A stretch of DNA of 44,744 nt from Gammaproteobacteria bacterium (GTDB lineage Bacteria > Pseudomonadota > Gammaproteobacteria > Ga0077536), in contig VGUA01000016.1 of NCBI GenBank assembly GCA_016874535.1, positions 1-44,744 on the forward strand, in the 5' to 3' direction. Both the position numbers and the translations under genes were made by a program. How positions within the stretch are numbered: the stretch's first letter is position 1; the number at the start of each line of letters is the position of its first letter. The notes below the pieces were generated by a model that was given only the letters and a program-made list of their open reading frames with translations, was not told where the DNA came from and did no database searches. Shown piece after piece: positions 8,432 to 18,075 of the stretch.

Positions 8432-9895
8432 GTGAAGCTGCCTTTCTCCTATGCACGGCGCCATGGAGTGCTGGTGGACGCCATGCATGGGCAGGCCCTC
8501 TCGGTGCTGGTGACGCCCCGCACGCCTGCGGAAGCCATCCTCGAGGTGCGGCGCATGGCCGCCTGTCCCCTGCACTTGCAGGAGATCACCGAAGCCGAGT
8601 TCGACCGCCAGTTGCAGTCGACCTACGAGGCAGGCGAAAGCGCTTCCGAGCAGATGATGGCGGATCTCGGCAGCGACGCCAGTTTTGCCGATCTGGCAAA
8701 TGTGCTCGGTGAACCCGCGGATCTGCTCGATGCCGATGACGATGCACCGATCATCCGGCTCATCAATGTGCTTTTTTCGGAGGCCATCCGCCAGAACGCG
8801 TCCGACATTCACATCGAACCCTTCGAGACCCGGCTGCTCATCCGCTTGCGGGTCGACGGCGTGCTGCGGGAGGTGATGTCGCCACCAGCCGCCATTGCGC
8901 CGCTGGTCTCCTCGCGCATCAAGATCATGGCCAAGCTCGATATTGCCGAGAAGCGGCTGCCCCAGGACGGCCGCATCTCCATCAAGATTGCCAATCGGCC
9001 GGTGGACGTGCGCGTATCCACCATGCCCTCCGGTCACGGCGAGCGTGTGGTTCTTCGCCTCCTCGACAAACAGGCCGGCCGACTGGCGCTGGAACACATC
9101 GGCATGGATCCCGAAACCACAGCGACCCTGGATGCCATCATCCACAAACCTCACGGCATCTTCCTGGTGACCGGGCCGACGGGTTCGGGCAAGACCACCA
9201 CACTCTACGCGTCACTTGCGCGATTGAACGAGGGCAGTCGCAACATCATGACAGTGGAAGATCCCATCGAGTATTTCATCGAAGGGATCGCCCAGACCCA
9301 GGTCAACACCAAGGTGGACATGAGCTTCGCCCGCGGGCTCCGGGCCATCCTGCGCCAGGATCCGGACGTGGTGATGGTCGGTGAAATCCGCGATCTGGAA
9401 ACCGCACAGATTTCCATCCAGGCGAGTCTCACCGGACATCTGGTGTTCTCCACCCTGCACACCAATACCGCCATCGGCGCCATCACGCGCCTGCGTGACA
9501 TGGGTGCCGAACCTTTCCTGCTGGCTTACAGCCTCGTCGGTGTACTGGCCCAGCGTCTGGTGCGCCTGCTCTGCCCTCACTGCCGCCAGCCCGGTGTGCT
9601 CGAAGTGGCAGCGGCAGCCCGTATGGGCGCGGTCGATCGCGCGGACTCGCCCATCTTCACCGCCCGGGGCTGCGCCCACTGCAACCAATCCGGCTATCGT
9701 GGCCGCACCGCAATCTACGAACTTGTGGTGTTCGACGAGACCCTGCGCCAGATGGTGCACGACGGGGCCAGCGAGGCCGCGCTGGAAAAGCATGCGCGTA
9801 CGCGCTCCATGGGCATCATGGACAATGGTCTGCAAAAGGTGCTTGCCGGCCAGACCTCGCCTGAAGAACTGCTGCGCGTGATGCAGTCCCTCTGA
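8432..9895 (+). CDS. gspE: Type II secretion system ATPase GspE
   Basis: This is the cytoplasmic motor that drives pseudopilus assembly. The 487 residues start at GTG 8432. Its ribosome binding site AGGAG overlaps the gspD stop codon, so translation is probably coupled. Motifs: Walker A GPTGSGKT (residues 248-255), Asp box, Walker B VVMVGE (313-318), His box HLVFSTLHTN, and a zinc-binding tetracysteine at C381, C384, C414 and C417 (CPHC and CAHC). The N-terminal domain (about 1-100) would bind GspL. PilB and other relatives have similar motifs, but the operon context fixes the assignment. Confidence 0.95.
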   Translation: MKLPFSYARRHGVLVDAMHGQALSVLVTPRTPAEAILEVRRMAACPLHLQEITEAEFDRQLQSTYEAGESASEQMMADLGSDASFADLANVLGEPADLLDADDDAPIIRLINVLFSEAIRQNASDIHIEPFETRLLIRLRVDGVLREVMSPPAAIAPLVSSRIKIMAKLDIAEKRLPQDGRISIKIANRPVDVRVSTMPSGHGERVVLRLLDKQAGRLALEHIGMDPETTATLDAIIHKPHGIFLVTGPTGSGKTTTLYASLARLNEGSRNIMTVEDPIEYFIEGIAQTQVNTKVDMSFARGLRAILRQDPDVVMVGEIRDLETAQISIQASLTGHLVFSTLHTNTAIGAITRLRDMGAEPFLLAYSLVGVLAQRLVRLLCPHCRQPGVLEVAAAARMGAVDRADSPIFTARGCAHCNQSGYRGRTAIYELVVFDETLRQMVHDGASEAALEKHARTRSMGIMDNGLQKVLAGQTSPEELLRVMQSL

Positions 9896-9914
9896 AGTCC
9901 GGACCGCATCTCTG

Positions 9915-11129
9915 ATGGCCGCCTTCGACTACACCGCCCTCACGCCGGACGGCACGCAGCAACGCGGCGTGATCGAGGCGGATTCGGAACGCCAGGCGCG
10001 CAAACAGCTCCGCGAACAGAAACTCACTCCTCTCAATGTAAGTCTCGGCAAGAGCCGCACCGGCATGCGCCTGCCGGGACTGCGCTTGGGTGGACCACGT
10101 CTCGGTGGTGAGGAACTCGCCCTGTTCACCCGACTGCTGGGAACCTTGAGCGCCTCCGGACTTCCGCTGGATGACGTGCTCACTGCCATTGCGCGCCAGG
10201 CAGATTCTCGCAGCGTGAACCGGGTTGCACTGGGGATCCGGGCCAGAATCCTGGAGGGACAGTCGCTCGCCGTCGGGATGGAGGAGTTTCCGCAAATCTT
10301 TCCGGAGGACTATCGCGCGACGGTGGGTGCCGGGGAGCGCACCCGGCACCTGCCCATGGTGCTGCAGCGCCTCGCCGGCCATGTCGAAAATCGCGACCGC
10401 ATGAACAAGCGCCTCTGGCTTGCGATGGTCTATCCGGGAGTGTTGAGCGTCACCGCAGTGCTGGTGGTGACGGGCCTGCTCGCCTACGTGGTGCCTGAAG
10501 TCGTGAAAGTGTTCATCGACATGAAGCAGGAATTACCGCTGCTCACGCGGGGACTCATCGCGCTTTCGGCGTTTGCCCGTGATTATGGGCTGGCGTTGCT
10601 GCTCGCGCTGCTTGCCGCCGTGCAAGGCCTGCGCTGGTTCCTGCAGAAGGACAAGCCCCGCTTTCTGTTCCACCGGTTCCTGCTGGCGGTCCCGGTGCTG
10701 GGCAAGCTGCTGGTGAGCAGCGAGACAGCACGCTTTGCACGCATGCTCGCCATCATGCTCGGCAGCAGTGTCGACATGCTCGATGCGCTGGGCATCGCGG
10801 CGAAATCCGTGACCCTGTCGCCACTGCAAAAACACCTGAGGGATGTGATCGAGGAGGTTCGTGAAGGCAGTGCCCTAAGCCGTGCGCTCGTCAAATCCTC
10901 CCTGGTTCCCCCGCTGTTGCCTCATCTCATCGGCAGCGGCGAAGCCTCGGGCAATCTGGTCGAGATGCTGGATACCGGTGCGGAATCCTTCGAATTCAAG
11001 GTCCAGAACCAGCTTTCGCTGCTGCTCGGCCTGCTGGAACCGCTGCTCATCCTTTTGATGGGGGCCATAGTGCTCACCATCGTCATCGCAATCCTGCTGC
11101 CCATCTTCGAGATGAACCAGCTGGTGTGA
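9915..11129 (+). CDS. gspF: Type II secretion system inner-membrane platform protein GspF
   Basis: This polytopic protein of the inner-membrane platform has 404 residues, the normal size. It begins MAAFDYTALTPDGTQQ, typical of GspF. It carries two T2SSF cytoplasmic domains, each with an LLGTLSASGLPLDDVL-like or MLAIMLGSSVDMLDAL helix pair, and three membrane segments near residues 170-195, 215-235 and 370-395. It is the last gene of the plus-strand half. Its stop codon lies a single base from the stop of the convergent gspM, leaving no room for a terminator between them. Confidence 0.95.
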   Translation: MAAFDYTALTPDGTQQRGVIEADSERQARKQLREQKLTPLNVSLGKSRTGMRLPGLRLGGPRLGGEELALFTRLLGTLSASGLPLDDVLTAIARQADSRSVNRVALGIRARILEGQSLAVGMEEFPQIFPEDYRATVGAGERTRHLPMVLQRLAGHVENRDRMNKRLWLAMVYPGVLSVTAVLVVTGLLAYVVPEVVKVFIDMKQELPLLTRGLIALSAFARDYGLALLLALLAAVQGLRWFLQKDKPRFLFHRFLLAVPVLGKLLVSSETARFARMLAIMLGSSVDMLDALGIAAKSVTLSPLQKHLRDVIEEVREGSALSRALVKSSLVPPLLPHLIGSGEASGNLVEMLDTGAESFEFKVQNQLSLLLGLLEPLLILLMGAIVLTIVIAILLPIFEMNQLV

Positions 11130-11130
11130 C

Positions 11131-11628
11131 TCAGGGCGCGCTGGTCGCTACCAGCGTCAGACTTGCGTTGATGCGGCCCGGGGCACTGCCATCGCTGTCC
11201 ACCACCAGCCGCTGGGCCTCCACCCCCGATGCGGTCCTGAGCGCGATCAGCCAGGCCACGAGTGTGTCGAACGGCACACCCCTCACCACCACCGAAGCCT
11301 CCCCCGAGCCATTGGGCACGATGCGCTCGATGCCGGAGGAGAGGCCGCGTGCGCCTGCCGAGGCATTGAGCAATGCCAGCAGGGTCTGGCCTTCTGCCAG
11401 TCGTCCCCGGGGCGCACCGCCCTCGCGCAATGCGGCCGCTTCCTCGCCGAGGCGCTGCAGCGACTGCAACGCCCGGGCCTGCCCGGCAAGCTCATCCTGC
11501 AGTCGGCCGTGGCGCAGCTGCAGTGGTTCCACCACCAACAGGAACAACAACGCCACCAGTGCGGCTGCCGAGGCGAGGCTGACCAGGAGGCGTTCGCGTG
11601 GATTCAGGCCCTGCCACCAGACGTTCAT
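11131..11628 (-). CDS. gspM: Type II secretion system protein GspM
   Basis: This bitopic inner-membrane protein partners GspL in the assembly platform. The 165 residues start MNVWWQGLNPRERLLV, followed by a membrane segment (about 15-33), a coiled-coil-prone stretch (RLQDELAGQARALQSLQRLGEE region) and a small periplasmic ferredoxin-like domain with GEASVVVRGVPFDTLVAWL. It overlaps gspL by ATGA at 11625-11628. It is the last gene of the minus-strand half; no gspN follows. Confidence 0.9.
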   Translation of the reverse strand: MNVWWQGLNPRERLLVSLASAAALVALLFLLVVEPLQLRHGRLQDELAGQARALQSLQRLGEEAAALREGGAPRGRLAEGQTLLALLNASAGARGLSSGIERIVPNGSGEASVVVRGVPFDTLVAWLIALRTASGVEAQRLVVDSDGSAPGRINASLTLVATSAP

Positions 11629-12818
11629 GAACCCTGCTCCTTCCTGCGCACACGGAGATTGCCGACCACGCCGCTTTCGCGGTTCTCCACCGAGAGGATT
11701 TCTATGACCACGGGCGAGTCGGCATCAGCACCGAGCCCTTCGAGGCTCGCGATATCCGGGGCCAGGGTCTGGACACTCATCACGCCGTTCGCGTAGTTGA
11801 CGTTGAGCAGGCGGAACCCGCCTGTCCCCATGTTCGCGGCGAGACCGAGTCCGTGCAGCAGTTCGAGCACCGAGGCTTCCTCTCCACCCAGGGCCCGCAA
11901 TGCGGCTACTGCCTGCGCGGCCTGGACTTCGGCGTTCACAATCCGGGTGATTTCAGGGAAAGTCCCCCGCATGATTTCGGCTTGCGCCTCGCGCAGGGCC
12001 GCGGTTTGCGTCTCGAGCCGCGCATTTCCAACAAGCAGAAAGCCCAGATGGACTGCCAGTGTCAGGGCCAGCAGGCTGGCGGCCCAAACCCACGCCGCCC
12101 GGCGTGCATTGCGCGGTCGCGGGAAATTGTCGGGTAGCCAGTCTATGCCGGCCGATTCGGTGGCTGCCTTGGCGAACAGCCGCCAGGGGCCACTGACCAG
12201 TGATTGACGGGACACTGGCAAGCTCTGGAAGGCCGCGGGCAACGCACCATCGCCAAACTGCACGATGCGCTCCGGGGCAGCTTCCGCGAGCTTGCGCGAG
12301 AGCACTTCAGTAGCCAGTTCACGTTCCACCACAAAGCCCTGTCGCGCCGCAGTCCTGACCAGCAAGCGGTTGTCTTCCAGCAGCACCGACCACTGCCCCG
12401 GCGACCAGGGCAGGGCGAGATAGTCCGGTCTGACTCCGCGCAGCGCGACACGGGCCTCCGCCAGCGGTGCCAGCAAGGCATCAAGCTCGTGCCTGCGCGT
12501 GTAGCCGACGGTCCTTACCCCGGCCTCCTCGGCCGGGCCGCAGGTGACGTAGAGCGCTTCCAGTTCTTCCGTGACATCGTCCTCTATGGCGAACGGCGCG
12601 GCGATCCGAGCCTGTCGCTGCGATTTCGCCGGAATCGCCGCGGGTAGCGTGCCCACGCTGCGACCATCGAGCAACAGGGTCATCTCGCGCGCCGCACAGG
12701 CGTCGATCAAGGACTGGACGCCGCCCCGCGCCGGCGTGCCTGGGGCACCGTCGCGATCCACCTCCGCCCACTCGAATATCGCCCCCGGCAAGGCTCGCGC
12801 AACGAGTGCCGCGGTCAT
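11625..12818 (-). CDS. gspL: Type II secretion system protein GspL
   Basis: GspL connects the GspE motor to the membrane platform. The 397 residues comprise a cytoplasmic actin-like domain (about 1-240, with LLLDGRSVGTLPAAIP and LALPWSPGQWSVLLED), one membrane segment (about 250-270, AAWVWAASLLALTLAVHLGF) and a periplasmic ferredoxin-like C-terminus. The length is normal for the family. It overlaps both neighbours by four bases (ATGA), the pattern of a tightly coupled gspGHIJKLM operon. Confidence 0.9.
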   Translation of the reverse strand: MTAALVARALPGAIFEWAEVDRDGAPGTPARGGVQSLIDACAAREMTLLLDGRSVGTLPAAIPAKSQRQARIAAPFAIEDDVTEELEALYVTCGPAEEAGVRTVGYTRRHELDALLAPLAEARVALRGVRPDYLALPWSPGQWSVLLEDNRLLVRTAARQGFVVERELATEVLSRKLAEAAPERIVQFGDGALPAAFQSLPVSRQSLVSGPWRLFAKAATESAGIDWLPDNFPRPRNARRAAWVWAASLLALTLAVHLGFLLVGNARLETQTAALREAQAEIMRGTFPEITRIVNAEVQAAQAVAALRALGGEEASVLELLHGLGLAANMGTGGFRLLNVNYANGVMSVQTLAPDIASLEGLGADADSPVVIEILSVENRESGVVGNLRVRRKEQGS

Positions 12819-14020
12819 GGCTCGGCATCCGGAAGTGCGAGGACGAGTACCTCCTGCTCGCGGCCGAGGCGTCGTGCCTTGTTCTGGTTGCGGGTGATCA
12901 AGCTCAAGGTTGTGTGCTCGAAACGGGGGCTGCGGACGGTGGTCCTGAGTTCAAAAAAGTCACTGGCAAGCGCAAGGTCGCCTGCCTCCAGTTGCGCGTA
13001 TTGTAGCAACGGATGCTTGCGGAAAGCGTCCAGTGTCATGAATGGCTGGGTTTCGCGGGCCCGGATCAGCACGGTCGCAGTGCTGCTGCTCACGGCGGGC
13101 CCCAGGCTCATGAGCACTTCCTTGGGCGCCGTGTTCACATTCAAAGGGGTCGCATTCGGCAGGCAGACCACGAACGGAGCAAGGCGCTCGAAGATTTCAT
13201 CCGTCATGCCCTTGACGAGGCGCAGCTCATGCACTGAGGCAAAAGGCCGGTTTGCCGTGCGGTAGGCGGGTTTCTGCCGGGAGTAGTAGTCATCCTCCGC
13301 GCCATTGGGAAAACGGGTCTCGGAGTCGGGATCCACCCAGTCGATAATCGCCTGGATGGGTGTTTCATCCAGATCGAGAGCCTTGAACAGCAGGCGGAAC
13401 CGTCGCTCCGCCGCCTCGCCCGGCGCAGCCGGCGTGGGAGACCCTCCGCGCGTTGCCCCCCGCGCGGGCGTGGTAGCACCTTCGTCCTGCGTCTCGCCCT
13501 CGTTCGAGAATTGCCCGGCGTCCTCCGGAGGGAAGCTGGTCCCGGTCTGGAACTCGTCGCCGAGCACTGCCGGTGGATCGTCCATGGCTTCGGCGGTATC
13601 CAGATCCAGGCGGTTTGCGACAGCGCCAGCGCCCGCTGCATTGCCTCCGGCAAACGCGGGATCGGGGGAAAGATTGGTCAGATTGAAAAGCCCCTGTAAA
13701 TCCCGCAGGCCGCCTTCCGCCTCCATGCCCAGATCTTCCGCGCGCAGACGGACCACGGCCCACTCCTCCGTCGTCACGTCCTGCCGCCCCAGCGCGCCAT
13801 CTTTTTCCAGCAGGCGCACCGCATCGCGTTCAAGCCTCGCGGCCATCAGCGCCGCCCGGTCCGCTTCGAGCAGGTTGTTGATCCTGCGCCCTGACAGGTA
13901 CTGATCGGTGGCAAGCACGACCACTGCGGCGGTCATCAGGGACGCCAGCACCATCGCCGTGATGAGGGCGATGCCGCGCTCGGCGGATGGCGAAGTCGAT
14001 CCCGGTCGAGTCTTGCGCAT
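12815..14020 (-). CDS. gspK: Type II secretion system minor pseudopilin GspK
   Basis: This minor pseudopilin at the pseudopilus tip is much larger than the others (401 residues), as usual for GspK. The prepilin peptidase site is ERG|IALITAMVL at about residue 16. Position +5 is Thr rather than Glu, which is normal for GspK. The body contains helix-hairpin-helix-like segments (LRLVKGMTDEIFERLAPFV) and the metal-site region near DWVDPD. An Ala/Gly/Thr-rich insert lies around residues 185-215. I chose ATG 14020, just after the gspJ stop, rather than GTG 14038, which lies inside gspJ. Confidence 0.9.
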   Translation of the reverse strand: MRKTRPGSTSPSAERGIALITAMVLASLMTAAVVVLATDQYLSGRRINNLLEADRAALMAARLERDAVRLLEKDGALGRQDVTTEEWAVVRLRAEDLGMEAEGGLRDLQGLFNLTNLSPDPAFAGGNAAGAGAVANRLDLDTAEAMDDPPAVLGDEFQTGTSFPPEDAGQFSNEGETQDEGATTPARGATRGGSPTPAAPGEAAERRFRLLFKALDLDETPIQAIIDWVDPDSETRFPNGAEDDYYSRQKPAYRTANRPFASVHELRLVKGMTDEIFERLAPFVVCLPNATPLNVNTAPKEVLMSLGPAVSSSTATVLIRARETQPFMTLDAFRKHPLLQYAQLEAGDLALASDFFELRTTVRSPRFEHTTLSLITRNQNKARRLGREQEVLVLALPDAEP

Positions 14021-14024
14021 GAGA

Positions 14025-14642
14025 TTACCCCGCCCCACCCGGACGCAGGATGCGCTCGAGGCTGCGGCCGTCTGCGAAACGCACGAGCACGCCTACCGCG
14101 CGCGGCAAGTCAGTCCGGGAGGCCGGTCCCGCCGCGCCTGCCCAGTCGTCCTGCCAGCTCTCGGCGCCATGAAACCGCAGCTGGACCGACTCCACCCCGG
14201 ACAACAGGGTCCGCTCGCGATAACCAACCGATGAAACGCGGTCAAGCGCGTCCCATTCCCTGCGCAACAAGCGCCCCTCGAGCAGCCGATATTCGACCCG
14301 GCGAAGGTCGGGCAAGCCCCGCGATGGAGCTGGCCAGGGACTGTGGCGCGTGAACGCCAGCAATACTTCCTCACCGGTGCGACGTCGCAGCGCATCCACG
14401 GGATCCCCCAGTTCATCGCGCACGGGTCTCGCCACCAGTTGCTCGAGATCCTGCTGCATCTGGGCCATCCCGCGGACACGGGCATGAAAGACCCCGGTAC
14501 GGTTGTCGAGCAGGGTGCGCGCGGCGAGGAAATTGCGCAGGCCCTCATAGGCGAGCACTGCCATCACGCTGAAGATCGCAATTGCGACCAGCACTTCGAG
14601 CAGAGTGAAGCCCGCGCTCGACCGATGCCGCGTCCACCTCAT
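14025..14642 (-). CDS. gspJ: Type II secretion system minor pseudopilin GspJ
   Basis: This minor pseudopilin of the tip complex has 205 residues and a prepilin peptidase site SSAG|FTLLEVLVAIAIF with Glu at +5 of the mature protein. The family landmark MAQMQQDLEQLVARPVRD is present. It overlaps gspI by ATGA (14639-14642), and its stop lies four bases before the gspK ATG. Confidence 0.92.
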   Translation of the reverse strand: MRWTRHRSSAGFTLLEVLVAIAIFSVMAVLAYEGLRNFLAARTLLDNRTGVFHARVRGMAQMQQDLEQLVARPVRDELGDPVDALRRRTGEEVLLAFTRHSPWPAPSRGLPDLRRVEYRLLEGRLLRREWDALDRVSSVGYRERTLLSGVESVQLRFHGAESWQDDWAGAAGPASRTDLPRAVGVLVRFADGRSLERILRPGGAG

Positions 14643-15046
14643 GGCGCAGGAGCCTCGAGCCGGGCAAGGATGGTGTCCGACGTCGCCGGATCCGCGACTT
14701 CAACCACCACCCGCCGGGCGGTCGACGGTTCGCCTTCGATCACCAGAAACTCCGGCAGCTCTTCCTCGAGCAGGCTGTAGCGTACCCGGAAGGTACGCCC
14801 GTAGAGCAAAGCTTCCCGCGGTTCTGGGGGAGTCCATGGCTGGTTCTCCGGCGCAGGCTGCAGGGTGATTTCAGTGGCGGCATTGCTTGCAACCCAGTGC
14901 GCGAGGATGCGCAGCTCCTGGGCTTCTTCCTGACGGGCGGCGCCGCGGATGCCTACGCTCCCGGCATAGAGCACGGCCGCGAGGACCACGAGGGCAACCA
15001 GCACCTCGACCAGGGTGAATCCCCATGCGCGCTTGCAGGAGTTCAA
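14639..15046 (-). CDS. gspI: Type II secretion system minor pseudopilin GspI
   Basis: This small minor pseudopilin (135 residues) has the processing site AWG|FTLVEVLVALVVLAAV and Glu at mature position +5. A globular strand-rich domain follows (FRVRYSLLEEELPEFLVIE). GspI nucleates the tip complex with J and K. It overlaps gspH by ATGA (15043-15046) and gspJ likewise. Confidence 0.92.
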   Translation of the reverse strand: MNSCKRAWGFTLVEVLVALVVLAAVLYAGSVGIRGAARQEEAQELRILAHWVASNAATEITLQPAPENQPWTPPEPREALLYGRTFRVRYSLLEEELPEFLVIEGEPSTARRVVVEVADPATSDTILARLEAPAP

Positions 15047-15534
15047 TTGAACTCCACGCGGTAGCCGTCATCCTCCGGCAGAAGTCGCGCCCGACGCTCG
15101 CCGGGAAGCAGTCGCAATTCCATGCCGAGAGCCTCCACATTGCCGTCCGGGAAGAAGATCGCCGGCACCCGCGAGCCGAGTGCCGCGCCGTCGTCGCTGC
15201 CGGTGACACGCAAATCCATGCCGGGTGGGAGGCGGCGCACGCGGTACAGGGCATCTGTTCCGGGACGGCGCCATGATCCCTCTTGCCAGCGTTGCAGGCC
15301 GTAGCCTTCCGGCCCGAGGATCAGTGCCACAGGGCGGCTGGTTATCATCGCTTCGTCGGCCGCAACCCGGGTCAGCTGCTGCAACACGCGGGCGGTATCC
15401 CTGAGTGCTGCTCCCCGCCCGCCATCACCCACTGCAAGGCGTACCATGTTGGCCAGAATACCGACCAGCACCACCACCACCATCACCTCGAGCAGGGTGA
15501 AGCCTCGCGGCAGGGACGGTCGTAAGAGGGGCAT
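15043..15534 (-). CDS. gspH: Type II secretion system minor pseudopilin GspH
   Basis: From ATG 15534 this is a 163-residue pseudopilin, MPLLRPSLPRG|FTLLEVMVVVVLVG, with Glu at +5. The frame is open further upstream to 15732, but that part lies inside gspG and has no pseudopilin character, so ATG 15534, 10 bases after the gspG stop, is the better start. The C-terminal domain (VALILGPEGYGLQRW, IFFPDGNVEALGMELRL) matches the GspH fold. Confidence 0.9.
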   Translation of the reverse strand: MPLLRPSLPRGFTLLEVMVVVVLVGILANMVRLAVGDGGRGAALRDTARVLQQLTRVAADEAMITSRPVALILGPEGYGLQRWQEGSWRRPGTDALYRVRRLPPGMDLRVTGSDDGAALGSRVPAIFFPDGNVEALGMELRLLPGERRARLLPEDDGYRVEFN

Positions 15535-15544
15535 CAGGGCGCGC

Positions 15545-15982
15545 TCACTCCTCGTCCCAGTTGCCGAGATCCTTGGCGTTGCCTGTTCCACCCAATGCGC
15601 CGTCCGCGCCCAGCGAGAACAGGTCGTATTCCCCGCGCTGTCCGGGCGAAAGGTACTGGTAGTCAGCGCCCCAGGGGTCCACCGGCAACTTCGCAAGATA
15701 GCCGCCTTCGCGCCAGTTGGCCCCCGAAGCAAGGCTGGCGGGCTTGGTGACCAGTGCCTCCAGTCCCTGCGCCGTGGTCGGATAGGTGAAATTGTCCAGC
15801 TTGTAGAGATCCAGCGCCGCGCCGATCGCGCGGAGATCCTGCTGTGTCTTGATCACTCGGGCCTCGTCGGGCCTGCTCATGATCCTGGGCACCACGATCG
15901 CGGCCAAAATGCCGAGAATCACGACCACGACCATCACCTCTATGAGGGTAAATCCGCGTTGCGGGCGCATGCTGTGTTCCAT
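15545..15982 (-). CDS. gspG: Type II secretion system major pseudopilin GspG
   Basis: This is the main pseudopilus subunit (145 residues). The processing site is PQRG|FTLIEVMVVVVILGILA with Glu at +5. The C-terminal part has the conserved TTAQGLEALV, the DPWGADYQYLSPG loop and the calcium-site region FSLGADGALGG...DLGNW. It is the first gene of the minus-strand half, so this promoter probably drives gspGHIJKLM. ATG 15970 (MRPQRG) is an equally good start by eye. Confidence 0.95.
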   Translation of the reverse strand: MEHSMRPQRGFTLIEVMVVVVILGILAAIVVPRIMSRPDEARVIKTQQDLRAIGAALDLYKLDNFTYPTTAQGLEALVTKPASLASGANWREGGYLAKLPVDPWGADYQYLSPGQRGEYDLFSLGADGALGGTGNAKDLGNWDEE

Positions 15983-16132
15983 GTTGGGACTCGGGAGCCA
16001 TAGCTTACTGGATCATGTCTTTCGCGGATGTGAAAAAACCACGCGGGGACTCTCCGACGGCTCTCTTGCAAGAAGGACGCAGGCCGCTGATCATCCAAGC
16101 CCATCCCGACGCACGATTCAATTGCAGGTCCC
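15983..16132. promoter_or_regulatory. Divergent promoter region between gspG and the MoxR operon
   Basis: These 150 bases separate the start of gspG (minus) from the MoxR gene (plus), so promoters for both operons should lie here. A six-A run occurs at about 16033-16038, and TTCACA on the minus strand (about 16032) is a possible -35 for gspG. I cannot fix a full promoter by eye. Confidence 0.35.
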
Positions 16133-17101
<969 letters not shown>

Positions 17102-17109
17102 GCGCAGCC

Positions 17110-18075
17110 GTGGCGCTGCGTCCCGCGATGCTCGCGCAAATCCACGCGCCCGTGGCGACGTCCCGCACCGTGCCCGATCAAGCCGAGCTCATCGCGCTCG
17201 CCGGGGCGGCACGCAGTCTGGTGGGCTGGCAGCCGTCGCCGCGCGCACGCCAGAAAGGTGAGTACCGCGCCCCACTCAAGGGGCGGGGCATGGAGTATCT
17301 GGAATCCCGCCCGTATCAGGCCGGTGACGACGTGCGCGCGCTCGATTGGCGGTTGACTGCACGTCTCGGCAAGCCCCACACCAAGCTGTTCCGGGAGGAG
17401 CGCGAGCGCCCTGTCTTCCTGGTTGTCGATCTGGGACCGACCATGGCCTTTGCCACCCGGGGCTGTTTCAAACGGGTGCAGGCGGCGCGCGCCGCGGCGC
17501 TGCTCGCCTGGAAAGCCGTCGAGAGTGGAGATCGCATCGGCGGCATCGTGCATGCCGGGAAACACCATCGGGAGCTGGTACCCGCGCGCGGCAAACTTGC
17601 CGCCATGCGTCTCCTGCATCTGCTGGCCGAGAGCGGTGCGGCCGCGCCGGAGAGTCTGGAGGAAAATGGGGACAGTGCCTCGTCGCAAGCATTGGCGTTG
17701 CGACGTCTGCGGCGCCTCGCGCGTCCCGGCAGTCTGGTGTTCGTGATTGGTGATGGCCGCGGCCTTGACGAGGCTGCGTGCAAGGAGTTGGCCGAGCTCA
17801 GGCGGCACTGCGAGCTGGGTTTGCTGCTGGTGCATGACCCGCTGGAAATCAGCCTACCCCCGCTCACCCGTCCGCTGCGGGTGCGACAAGGATTACAGGA
17901 GCATGTGCTGAATGCCCTCCCTGACGCGGCACGCAGCGCCTATGCAGATCGATTCGCTGCACGCGAATCTTCGCTGGCGCGCTTCGCCCGGGAGCACCGT
18001 GCTGCCCTTGCCACCCTGCTCACCACAGCTGCGCCTTTCGAGAGCGTGCAGGCCTTGTTGCGCGCACCCCGATGA
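17110..18075 (+). CDS. DUF58 domain protein of the MoxR/Bat operon
   Basis: This 321-residue protein carries the DUF58 signature, seen as RARQKGEYRAPLKGRGMEYL, the YQAGDDVRALDWRLTAR block and KLFREERERPVFLVVDLG. The last segment begins a VWA-like fold with a degenerate metal site (DLGPTM). Its exact biochemical role is unknown. In this context it is a soluble partner of the MoxR ATPase. GTG 17110 lies eight bases after the MoxR stop; ATG 17128 is an alternative. It overlaps the next gene by ATGA (18072-18075). Confidence 0.9.
   Translation: MALRPAMLAQIHAPVATSRTVPDQAELIALAGAARSLVGWQPSPRARQKGEYRAPLKGRGMEYLESRPYQAGDDVRALDWRLTARLGKPHTKLFREERERPVFLVVDLGPTMAFATRGCFKRVQAARAAALLAWKAVESGDRIGGIVHAGKHHRELVPARGKLAAMRLLHLLAESGAAAPESLEENGDSASSQALALRRLRRLARPGSLVFVIGDGRGLDEAACKELAELRRHCELGLLLVHDPLEISLPPLTRPLRVRQGLQEHVLNALPDAARSAYADRFAARESSLARFAREHRAALATLLTTAAPFESVQALLRAPR

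Noticed and set aside
7661-9154. A 497-codon open frame opposite gspD and gspE
   Set aside because: It spans two well-supported genes and the gap between them, with no recognisable protein features.
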